Of a stretch of 8,248 nucleotides of DNA, positions 1 through 5,816 are shown one piece after another. The notes below the pieces were generated by a model. That model made no database searches. It was not told where the DNA came from and saw only the letters and a program-made list of their open reading frames with translations. The stretch is from contig CALVKC010000048.1 in NCBI GenBank assembly GCA_944332505.1, forward strand, positions 1 to 8,248. The letters are read 5' to 3'. How positions within the stretch are numbered: position 1 is the first letter of the stretch; every line of letters begins with the position of its first letter. The position numbers and the translations under genes were made by a program. Source of the DNA: an uncultured Bacilli bacterium. GTDB lineage: Bacteria; Bacillota_I; Bacilli_A; RF39; UBA660.

Positions 1-951
1 GATTTTAAATTTAGTTTTGCTAAAGATTTAATGAATGATTTTGAAAAATTAAATGAAAAAATTGAAAAAAAATTAACGTTAATAAGTGATACAGTAAATG
101 AAAGATTAGATAAAAACTTTGAAAAGAGCAATAAAACTTTTATGGATGTTTTACAAAGATTATCAAAAATAGATGAAGCCCAAAAGAAAATTGATAGTTT
201 AAATGGAGAAATTGTTTCTTTACAAAGTGTTCTTACGGATAAAAAAACTAGAGGAACTTTTGGAGAAGTTAATCTTGAATATATTTTAAATAATGCTTTT
301 GGATCTAAAAATGGTATTTATGAAACCCAACATAAATTTTCTAATGGTGCTATTGCTGATGCTTTATTATATGCACCAGCTCCTTTGGGAACAATTGCTA
401 TTGATTCAAAATTTCCTTTAGAAAATTATCAAAGAATGACTGATAAAACAAAAGATAAAACTTATCGTGAGCAAGCTGAAAAACTATTTGTTAATGATGT
501 TAAGAAACATATAAATGATATAAGTGAAAAATATATTATTCCTGGAGAAACAAGTGATGAAGCAATTATGTTTTTACCTGCAGAAGCATTATTTGCGGAA
601 ATTAATGCATATCACTCAGAATTATTAAATTATGCTTATAGTAAGAAAGTATGGATTGCTGGACCAACTACTTTAATTTCTACTTTGTCTATAATTAGTA
701 TGATTTTAAAGAATATGGAAAGAGATAAGTATAGTAAAATTATTCATGATGAATTAAATAAATTAAGTGTTGAATTTTCAAGATATAAAGATAGATGGGA
801 TAAGCTTGCTAGAAATGTAAAAACTGTAAATCAAAGTATTGAAGATTTACATACAACTAGTGAAAAGATAAGTAAAAGATTTGATTCAATAAATAGTGTA
901 GATATTGATAAATTAATAAATAAAGAAGAAAAAGAAATAGTTACAAATTAA
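1..951 (+). CDS. rmuC: RmuC family protein (DNA recombination protein RmuC), 5' end missing
   Basis: The reading frame is open from base 1, and the first in-frame ATG (31) has no Shine-Dalgarno site in front of it, so the true start probably lies upstream of the window. Numbering from that ATG, residues 1-70 are charged and heptad-like, as expected of the RmuC coiled coil. Residues 72-230 carry the family core: the RGTFGE block (74-79), where the family usually has RGxWGE, then IDSKFPLENY (124-133), an FLPAEALFAE block (181-190) and GPTTLISTLS (211-220). RmuC is linked to DNA recombination and to limiting rearrangements at inverted repeats, and its core is related to restriction-endonuclease-like folds; its biochemical activity is not well settled. 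Family members usually have an N-terminal membrane anchor, which would lie outside this window. The gene converges on the RNase R gene, with 1 bp between the stop codons. The family call is secure; function in this organism is inferred. Confidence 0.9.
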   Translation, partial: DFKFSFAKDLMNDFEKLNEKIEKKLTLISDTVNERLDKNFEKSNKTFMDVLQRLSKIDEAQKKIDSLNGEIVSLQSVLTDKKTRGTFGEVNLEYILNNAFGSKNGIYETQHKFSNGAIADALLYAPAPLGTIAIDSKFPLENYQRMTDKTKDKTYREQAEKLFVNDVKKHINDISEKYIIPGETSDEAIMFLPAEALFAEINAYHSELLNYAYSKKVWIAGPTTLISTLSIISMILKNMERDKYSKIIHDELNKLSVEFSRYKDRWDKLARNVKTVNQSIEDLHTTSEKISKRFDSINSVDIDKLINKEEKEIVTN

Positions 952-965
952 TTTAACTATTTTTT
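932..965. terminator. Bidirectional AT-rich hairpin terminator shared by two convergent genes
   Basis: AAATAGTTA (935-943) and TAACTATTT (954-962) are perfect reverse complements, giving a 9-bp stem around a 10-nt loop. A G-U pair and two A-U pairs (932-934 with 963-965) extend it. A T-rich run follows on the plus strand (960-969). On the minus strand the stem is followed by the complement of an A-rich run, which again gives T-rich RNA. Both stop codons (949-951 plus, 953-955 minus) lie inside the hairpin. The stem has very little GC, so termination strength is uncertain. Confidence 0.6.
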
Positions 966-3001
966 CTTTGTAATAAAACATCTTTAGTTAGACTATTACC
1001 ATAAAAATGCAGGGTTCTAAATTCTAAATCATATTCTTTTAGATTGACATTTAAAGTAGTCCCTGGCATTATAATATTTCTATTTTCTTGATGATATAAA
1101 TATTTACCTCCTTTATTATATAAATACAATCCATCTTCAAAATCTTTCAAGTTAATAAACCCCTCAGTATTGTCTTCTAATTTTATTGTAATAAATTCAT
1201 TATTTAAATTAGTTATTCTAGCAATTAAATTATTAGGGGCGGCAATTATTGATTTAATTTTTTGTAAGTTAACATATTCACCAGTAAATTTTTCAGCCAT
1301 TCTTTCCATTATAGTACAACGGTGTGCCATTTCTTTTAAATAAGTTTTCCAACTTTCTAAATCAAAATTATTATTATATATTTCATCTATATGATTAAGT
1401 ATAAATTGAATTAATAAATCAGAAAATCTTCTTATTGGACTAGTTGAATGAGAATAAGCTTTTACACTTAATGCGTAATGACCAGAATTATCAGTATCAT
1501 AATAAGCTTTTGTAGCACTATTAATTATTAAACTAGAAAAAGTTAAAAATTCTTCTTTGTTTTTTATAGAATCAATTATTTTATTTATAACATATTCGTC
1601 TTGATTTTTTTCTAAAGCTTTTATTTTTTTATCATACTTTTTTAATAGATTTTTAAATTCCTCATAATAGGAATTTTTATGATTGCGATATACCATTAAT
1701 AATCCAGCATTATACAAATATTCTGCAACTGATTTTCCTACTAAAACAGCACATATCATTATAATCATTTTGCTAGGTTGATGTTTACTTTCTATTTCAG
1801 CTTTTTCAATTAAATTTTCTTCATTTACTTCATAACTAATGGTAGTATCTTGATTTAAATTACTAATTATTAAATTAGTTACATGTTCTAAATTAATTAA
1901 GTCTTCGATAAAAGGATAATAACTTTTTGGGGCTTCCATACCATTTAAAATGTTATCAACTTTTTTATAAGTCATTTTTTTCTTGCTTTTAATTAGAGAA
2001 TCTTCTATTTTAAAATCTATTATTTTACCTTCAGGACTTATTTTAAAAATAAAGCCTTTTGCTAAACGATCAACATTGGGTAATAAAGAACAAATTCCAC
2101 ACGAAATATCTGGATGTAACATATGAAATATTGGAGCATCTTCTGAGTAGGTGGAAGTAGTTAATCTTTGGGCTCTATGCCAAAGTGGAGTGTTAAAACC
2201 TATAAAATGTTCAACATTTGCAATATAAACTTTTAATAGATAACCACCATCCGATAGTTTTTGAATGCAAATAGCATCATCTAAATCTAATGTATCTTCA
2301 TCATCAATTGTAAATACTGCCTCATCACGGTGATCAATAAATCCATCCAGATTATGAGAATTTATTTTTTTGGGTAAACTATTTATTTGATCTAATTCAT
2401 CTTTAGTATAATTAGTTGCAAAACCATTATTATAAGCTAGAGCTAGTTCTTCATTATCAGAAAATGGCGATATAAAATCACATAAAATAGCATCATGAAA
2501 AGTTGTGGTTGAAAGTTTTACTAATATTCTTGAGCCAACTTTTAAATTTTTAATATTTTTTTTAGGAATGCTTAATGCTAAATTTTTATTTCCTACCATT
2601 TTTATTTTATTATCTGATAGTATTTTACATACAATATAAGGATTTTCTCTTTTTAACACCTTTATTACTTTTAAGTGATTCCCAACAAATTTAGCTATAA
2701 CTTTGTCATATGGAAGTATTTTGGGGAAGGATTCAGGAATAAATTCATAACTGGTATTATCTATATTAGCAAATAATTGACCTTTTTTATTAACGTCAAC
2801 TTCAAGTAATAAAAAATTAGATGGTAAATTACTATAAACATTTTGATAAATATCATAGTAAATTTTGCCATCTAATTCTAATTTTTTCAGTATTTCATTT
2901 AATTTATAATATTCTTCTTTTGGAAGAGCTAGTTTGTTTCTTAACTCAGTTGGTGATATTTCCTTATATGTATCAATTAAGTATATTATTCTTTCAATCA
3001 T
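953..3001 (-). CDS. rnr: RNase R / RNase II family 3'-5' exoribonuclease (divergent)
   Basis: A protein of 682 residues. It would degrade RNA from the 3' end, including structured RNA, in the cytoplasm. Domains in order: a winged-helix-like N-terminus (about 1-58), OB/cold-shock-like domains (about 60-200), the RNB catalytic domain (about 215-560) and a C-terminal S1-like domain (about 590-675). The RNB signature is clear: FTIDDEDTLDLDDAI (230-244) supplies the metal-binding aspartates, CSLLPNVDRLA (about 304-314) matches the family block CSLxPxVDRLA, and HSTSPIRRF (518-526) carries the conserved arginines. Other RNB positions are unusual: the HIADV block reads YIANV, and the EExMxLAN block has lost both glutamates. 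I chose the ATG at 3001 over the in-frame GTG at 3010 because that GTG lies inside the AAGGTGG Shine-Dalgarno sequence, which sits 5 nt before the ATG. At 682 residues it is shorter than typical Bacillus RNase R (about 780). The gene has its own promoter in a divergent intergenic region and ends in a shared terminator. Confidence 0.88.
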   Translation of the reverse strand: MIERIIYLIDTYKEISPTELRNKLALPKEEYYKLNEILKKLELDGKIYYDIYQNVYSNLPSNFLLLEVDVNKKGQLFANIDNTSYEFIPESFPKILPYDKVIAKFVGNHLKVIKVLKRENPYIVCKILSDNKIKMVGNKNLALSIPKKNIKNLKVGSRILVKLSTTTFHDAILCDFISPFSDNEELALAYNNGFATNYTKDELDQINSLPKKINSHNLDGFIDHRDEAVFTIDDEDTLDLDDAICIQKLSDGGYLLKVYIANVEHFIGFNTPLWHRAQRLTTSTYSEDAPIFHMLHPDISCGICSLLPNVDRLAKGFIFKISPEGKIIDFKIEDSLIKSKKKMTYKKVDNILNGMEAPKSYYPFIEDLINLEHVTNLIISNLNQDTTISYEVNEENLIEKAEIESKHQPSKMIIMICAVLVGKSVAEYLYNAGLLMVYRNHKNSYYEEFKNLLKKYDKKIKALEKNQDEYVINKIIDSIKNKEEFLTFSSLIINSATKAYYDTDNSGHYALSVKAYSHSTSPIRRFSDLLIQFILNHIDEIYNNNFDLESWKTYLKEMAHRCTIMERMAEKFTGEYVNLQKIKSIIAAPNNLIARITNLNNEFITIKLEDNTEGFINLKDFEDGLYLYNKGGKYLYHQENRNIIMPGTTLNVNLKEYDLEFRTLHFYGNSLTKDVLLQRKNS

Positions 3002-3019
3002 TACTACCACCTTAATTTA

Positions 3020-3048
3020 AATATAACGAATATTTTTTTATTTGTAAA
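3020..3048 (-). promoter_or_regulatory. Sigma-A-type promoter for the RNase R gene
   Basis: Read on the minus strand, TTTACA (3048-3043) and TATATT (3025-3020) are 17 nt apart, each matching five of six consensus bases. Predicted transcription starts near 3013, right at the AAGGTGG Shine-Dalgarno sequence (3013-3007), giving a leader of only about 12 nt before the ATG at 3001. Confidence 0.6.
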
Positions 3049-3055
3049 TATAAAT

Positions 3056-3084
3056 TAGACATTTTATTACAAATTTGATAAAAT
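3056..3084 (+). promoter_or_regulatory. Sigma-A-type promoter for the histidine-phosphatase-like gene
   Basis: TAGACA (3056-3061) and TAAAAT (3079-3084) are 17 nt apart, and a TGA just before the -10 box (3076-3078) gives an extended -10. Transcription would start near 3091. That is after the ATG at 3090, which argues for the ATG at 3105 as the real start. The -35 box is back-to-back with the -35 box of the divergent RNase R promoter, only 7 nt away. Confidence 0.65.
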
Positions 3085-3104
3085 AAATTATGGAGAATGA
3101 TAAT

Positions 3105-3710
3105 ATGACTTTATATTTAGTGAGTAATAATATGGTTTTAGATGATTTAGTATATGAAACTGATGAAACGGTTGAAGAAAAAAGAATTAATAGACCACTT
3201 TCTATTGAAGGGGAAAAGTGTGCAGTAAAGTTAGTAAGAAAAATAGATGCTAATGTAATTTATTCATCTAATTATGCATCTGCTTTAGCAACAGCTAAAT
3301 ATTATGCTAGTTATAAAGATTTAAGTATTAATATTAATTCTTTTTTAAATGATTCAAAAATTGGAAAATTAGGAAATAGAAATATTAAAATGCTAAGATT
3401 TATGCAAGAAAGAGATTTTGATTTTAAATTTAGTAATGGTGAATCTTTAAATGAAACTTGTAATAGAATGAATATTGCTATAAATAATATTTTGAAAAAA
3501 GTAGGAAATCAAAATATTGTAATATTTACCCATAAAAGAGCAATACTCGGATATTTACTTAAATATTTAGATAAAGGCTATAATTTAGATGATAGATTGA
3601 TTTTATCATATAATGATTTAGTAATAATTGATGATATTGAAAAAGATATTGATATTATTAAAATAGACATGAAACATAATAAAATAGTAGATGTTGACAT
3701 AATTGAATAA
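3105..3710 (+). CDS. Histidine phosphatase (phosphoglycerate mutase-like) fold protein lacking the catalytic RHG motif
   Basis: A protein of 201 residues from the ATG at 3105, which has GGAGA (3092-3096) 8 nt upstream; the in-frame ATG at 3090 has no such site and precedes the predicted transcript start. The fold is recognisable from ordered blocks: MTLYLV as the first strand, RPLSIEGEKCAVKLV (30-44), YSSNYASALATA (53-64), NGES (111-114) and IVIFTHKRAI (138-147). In active members the first strand ends in RHG, whose histidine is phosphorylated. Here that position reads SNN (7-9). The block usually seen as SSPxxRAxxTA has serine (S59) in place of arginine, and the usual acidic position is D83 rather than glutamate. 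The second histidine (H143) remains, but the following glycine is lysine. Loss of the nucleophile makes phosphatase or mutase activity unlikely, so a binding or regulatory role is inferred. There is no signal peptide or membrane segment. The coding frame is intact and is followed by a terminator, so it does not look like a decaying gene. Confidence 0.75.
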   Translation: MTLYLVSNNMVLDDLVYETDETVEEKRINRPLSIEGEKCAVKLVRKIDANVIYSSNYASALATAKYYASYKDLSININSFLNDSKIGKLGNRNIKMLRFMQERDFDFKFSNGESLNETCNRMNIAINNILKKVGNQNIVIFTHKRAILGYLLKYLDKGYNLDDRLILSYNDLVIIDDIEKDIDIIKIDMKHNKIVDVDIIE

Positions 3711-3722
3711 TTATAGTAAAAT
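3694..3722 (+). promoter_or_regulatory. Near-consensus sigma-A promoter for the 3754-4470 gene
   Basis: TTGACA (3694-3699, perfect) and TAAAAT (3717-3722, one mismatch) are separated by exactly 17 nt. The -35 box lies in the last codons of the preceding gene and the -10 box just after its stop. Transcription would start about 3728-3730, at the inner end of the 5' arm of the following hairpin, so RNA from this promoter could not form that hairpin. Confidence 0.65.
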
Positions 3723-3751
3723 AACTCCCGTATTAAAAAAGGGGGTTTTTT
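3723..3751 (+). terminator. Intrinsic terminator of the histidine-phosphatase-like gene, overlapping the next gene's ribosome binding site
   Basis: AACTCCC (3723-3729) pairs with GGGGGTT (3741-3747): seven pairs, including four G-C and one G-U, around an 11-nt loop, followed by T down to 3751. This is the most GC-rich stem in the window and a conventional Rho-independent terminator. Its 3' arm (GGGGG, 3741-3745) is also the only Shine-Dalgarno candidate for the ATG at 3754 (8-nt spacing), so in read-through RNA the hairpin would also hide the ribosome binding site. Confidence 0.7.
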
Positions 3752-3753
3752 AG

Positions 3754-4470
3754 ATGAAATTTTTAGTACAAAAATTAGATTATGAATTGTATAATTTAAT
3801 TTTTAAAGAAAATAATTTAGATGCTGCTATTGATATTTGGCAAAGTATAGTAGATAATGAAGCATTTTTAAAAGCTGCTATGCAAATAGGTGAGTTAGAT
3901 AACAAAAAGTGTTTTGTTGCTCCGACGATAGTGTTTTTAATATTAAATAATCCTAGTTTAGTAAAAGAAGATGTATATTTAAGTTTAATAGATATTATCT
4001 TTAATAATTTAGATATGGTATTAAATGTTAGTTATAATAATTTTAATTTTGATTATATTTTGATGATTTTAAGAAATAATGGTTTAAAATTAAGTGCTAA
4101 AAATAAGCAAAGATTAATAAGTCATATTTTTAGATTAGCAAATTTAAATAATGATACAGATTGTATTTTATATGGAAAACTAGTTAGTGGTGGAGAAAAT
4201 GTTGCAACTTTTAAAAATGGTAAAACAGCAATCAATTTAGATGAATTTGAATGTAGAATTTTATCTTCTAATGGACAAATAAATATAATTAAACAAAAAT
4301 TATTACTAAGTAGATTAAGAGAATACTATTATGCTATATTTAGTAATCCTAATTTTATAGATGTTGAAAAAGAAATAATACTTAAGAAAATTCAAAATAT
4401 TTATTTACTAGCTAATGCTTTAGCAAGTGCTGATGAAATGGAAATTACTACAACTAAATTAGCTATTTAA
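3754..4470 (+). CDS. Uncharacterised protein, 238 residues, predicted mostly helical
   Basis: I do not recognise this protein. It starts at the only ATG near a Shine-Dalgarno-like G run (3741-3745). It is rich in Asn, Leu and Ile. Residues about 10-145 read as successive amphipathic helices with intervening Asn-containing turns, reminiscent of an alpha-solenoid or helical-repeat protein, though no repeat unit is clear. Residues about 148-175 look more strand-like (LYGKLVSGGENVATFKNGK region), and the C-terminal third (about 178-230) is again helical and charged. There is no signal peptide, no convincing membrane segment, no CxxC pair and no nucleotide-binding motif. It has its own strong promoter. 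The 49-nt gap to the PduL gene contains no clear terminator, so some co-transcription with pduL is possible. Composition resembles its neighbours, so there is no sign of recent transfer. That it is a real coding sequence is near certain; any function would be a guess. Confidence 0.85.
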   Translation: MKFLVQKLDYELYNLIFKENNLDAAIDIWQSIVDNEAFLKAAMQIGELDNKKCFVAPTIVFLILNNPSLVKEDVYLSLIDIIFNNLDMVLNVSYNNFNFDYILMILRNNGLKLSAKNKQRLISHIFRLANLNNDTDCILYGKLVSGGENVATFKNGKTAINLDEFECRILSSNGQINIIKQKLLLSRLREYYYAIFSNPNFIDVEKEIILKKIQNIYLLANALASADEMEITTTKLAI

Positions 4471-4474
4471 AATC

Positions 4475-4503
4475 TTTATATATTTTAAAATTTATAGTAT
4501 ACT
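4475..4503 (+). promoter_or_regulatory. Possible promoter for the PduL gene
   Basis: TTTATA (4475-4480) and TATACT (4498-4503) are 17 nt apart. A perfect TATAAT (4503-4508) lies just downstream but lacks a good -35 partner. Either -10 box would start transcription at about 4510-4515, leaving a very short leader before the TTG at 4520. Such AT-rich sequence produces promoter-like strings by chance, so confidence is moderate. Confidence 0.4.
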
Positions 4504-4507
4504 ATAA
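4492..4507. repeat. 16-bp perfect palindrome over the pduL promoter -10 region
   Basis: The sequence from 4492 to 4507 (half-site TTATAGTA) equals its own reverse complement at all 16 bases, with no spacer. It covers the candidate -10 boxes and ends about 12 nt before the proposed start codon. That position would suit an operator for a dimeric repressor, but an AT-only palindrome with one G-C pair per half can arise by chance in this composition. Confidence 0.4.
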
Positions 4508-4519
4508 TTGGTGATAAAA

Positions 4520-5083
4520 TTGAGAGAAGAAGTAAGTATTAATATAAGTGCAAGACATGTTCATTTAACTAAAGAGGCTCATGCTAAATTATTTGATCAT
4601 GATTTAACTGTAAGAAATCCATTAAACCAAATAGGTCAATTTGCAGCGAATGAAACTGTAACAATTAAAACTGCAAATGGTGTTTTTGAAAATGTTAGGA
4701 TTATTGGCCCTTTAAGGAGTTATAATCAAGTTGAAGTTTCTAAAAGTGATGCGAGAAAACTTGGTATTAATCCACCGGTCAGAAAAAGTGGAGACTTAAG
4801 TGGTGCGGAAGAAATTACTATTATAACAAATAAGGGTGAAGTTACTAGTAATTGCTGTATTATTGCAGATAGACATGTTCATATGAATCCTGATAAAGCA
4901 AAAGAATTGGGAGTTATTGATGATGAAATATTAAAACTTCATATAAATGGTGAAAAACCAGGTATAATTGATGTTAAAGCAAAAGTATCTGATGATGGAT
5001 ATTATGAAGTACATTTAGATACTGATGATTCTAATGCTTTTTTAATTACCCCAGGGGATATTGGTATACTTACAAAAAACTAG
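4520..5083 (+). CDS. pduL: PduL-type phosphate acyltransferase (phosphotransacylase), short cytosolic form
   Basis: A protein of 187 residues that would interconvert acyl-CoA plus phosphate with acyl-phosphate plus CoA (propanoyl or acetyl). It shows the hallmark pair of zinc-binding motifs in the two beta-barrel halves, ARHVHL (11-16) and DRHVHM (117-122), plus GPLRSYNQVE (63-72), PPVRKSGD (85-92) and the C-terminal EVHLDTDDSNA block (163-173). I chose the TTG at 4520: it has GGTGA (4510-4514) a few bases upstream, and the protein then starts right before the first conserved strand. In-frame TTG (4508) and GTG (4511) codons fall at or before the predicted transcript start. PduL enzymes of bacterial microcompartments carry an N-terminal encapsulation helix; this one has none, and no shell gene is in the window. 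A housekeeping role alongside acetate kinase is therefore inferred. The stop codon sits in the stem of a terminator. Confidence 0.92.
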   Translation: MREEVSINISARHVHLTKEAHAKLFDHDLTVRNPLNQIGQFAANETVTIKTANGVFENVRIIGPLRSYNQVEVSKSDARKLGINPPVRKSGDLSGAEEITIITNKGEVTSNCCIIADRHVHMNPDKAKELGVIDDEILKLHINGEKPGIIDVKAKVSDDGYYEVHLDTDDSNAFLITPGDIGILTKN

Positions 5084-5088
5084 ATAAT
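5061..5088 (+). promoter_or_regulatory. Weak candidate promoter for the metallopeptidase gene
   Basis: TTGGTA (5061-5066) and GATAAT (5083-5088) are 16 nt apart, matching four and five of six consensus bases. The start would fall about 5094-5096, beyond the 5' arm of the pduL terminator, so this RNA would escape the hairpin. It is the only nearby candidate, since the upstream transcript should end at the terminator; read-through is the alternative. Confidence 0.3.
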
Positions 5089-5101
5089 AATCTAGTTTTT
5101 T
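5074..5101 (+). terminator. Intrinsic terminator of pduL, stop codon inside the stem
   Basis: The 11-nt arms 5074-5084 (A run then CTAGA) and 5091-5101 (TCTAG then T run) are perfect reverse complements around a 6-nt loop. The stem contains only two G-C pairs, but the 3' arm ends in six T residues and the 5' arm starts with six A residues, giving an A-tract/U-tract terminator. The pduL TAG (5081-5083) lies within the 5' arm. Confidence 0.7.
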
Positions 5102-5113
5102 AGAAAGGTTAAT

Positions 5114-5758
5114 ATGAAAAAGAGATTTTGTATATTTGAAATAGAATATACTGAAAGTGATAGTGAATATATAGATTTTTTAATAAGTGAAATACAAGAT
5201 AAATATTTAGGTATAATGGATTTTTTTGATATAAGTAAATTAAATCATATAGTAACTATTAAAATTTGGAATAATTTAGAGAAATATCGAGATTATTTTT
5301 CTAAGATGAATAAAAGTATTCCTAATTGGGAAGTAGCTAGGGCTACAATTAATAAAAATGAAGCACGAATTGATTTAATGTGTTTAAAAGAAAGAATGAA
5401 GTGCGAAGGACATCAAAATGATAAATTAGATAATTTGTTAAAAGTAATTGTTCATGAATTTGTTCATATTTGTCATATGACTTTTAATGATTATAATGCT
5501 ACAATGATTTGGTTTGGTGAAGGATTAGCAACTAATTTATCTAATCAATTTAAGAAAATGGAAATTAATTGTTCTTTAGATGATATTATTTATGGTAATG
5601 CTAAATATATTAATTACTATTCTATGGTTAAATATTTGTTAGATAATTATAGTAAAGAATATATACTAATGTTATCTAAAAATAAAAAATTATTAGAAAA
5701 TATAACTAATGATATATATTATAAAACAATCGAGTATATTAATTGTACTAATCATTAA
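5114..5758 (+). CDS. Small HExxH zinc metallopeptidase-like protein (gluzincin type), cytoplasmic
   Basis: A protein of 214 residues with AGAAAGG (5102-5108) 5 nt before its ATG. Residues 112-118 read IVHEFVH, giving the HExxH zinc site (H114, E115, H118). WFGEGLA (133-139) then supplies a probable third ligand, E136, 18 residues after the second histidine. This HExxH plus downstream W/F-x-E-G-x-A arrangement is typical of gluzincins of the peptidase MA clan. The following helical stretch (about 165-190, YYSMVKYLLDNYSKEY) resembles the helix that packs behind the active site in such proteins. Residues 1-100 form an alpha/beta part, including a strand before the helix as in thermolysin-like folds. 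There is no signal peptide, membrane anchor or propeptide signature, so it should act in the cytosol; its substrate is unknown. It is short for a free-standing peptidase. Neighbouring genes give no functional clue. The metal-site call is firm; proteolytic activity is inferred. Confidence 0.8.
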   Translation: MKKRFCIFEIEYTESDSEYIDFLISEIQDKYLGIMDFFDISKLNHIVTIKIWNNLEKYRDYFSKMNKSIPNWEVARATINKNEARIDLMCLKERMKCEGHQNDKLDNLLKVIVHEFVHICHMTFNDYNATMIWFGEGLATNLSNQFKKMEINCSLDDIIYGNAKYINYYSMVKYLLDNYSKEYILMLSKNKKLLENITNDIYYKTIEYINCTNH

Positions 5759-5794
5759 ACTTATTAATATTTTTATTTAAAAATGTATTTAGCA

Positions 5795-5816
5795 AAAATA
5801 GGATTAATCTTATTTT
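5795..5816 (+). terminator. Possible weak terminator after the metallopeptidase gene
   Basis: Bases 5795-5803 can pair with 5808-5816 (nine pairs, one G-U) around a TTAA loop, ending in TTATTTT. An alternative, mutually exclusive stem pairs AGGATT (5800-5805) with AATCCT (5818-5823) and is followed by a short T run (5828-5832). Either could end the upstream transcript; both are AT-rich and weak. The two exclusive foldings are noted, but nothing else here suggests a riboswitch. Confidence 0.4.

Noticed and set aside
1..15. 15-nt string at the window start also found at about 3421-3435
   Set aside because: Both copies are in frame coding for the same five residues (DFKFS) using the preferred AT-rich codons; no flanking repeat structure supports a mobile or recombination element.
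2821..3015. Open frame of 64 codons on the plus strand, antisense to the 5' end of the RNase R gene
   Set aside because: It has no Shine-Dalgarno site, lies wholly opposite a well-supported RNB-family gene and its promoter, and its composition is what the antisense of a Lys/Glu/Leu-rich gene gives.
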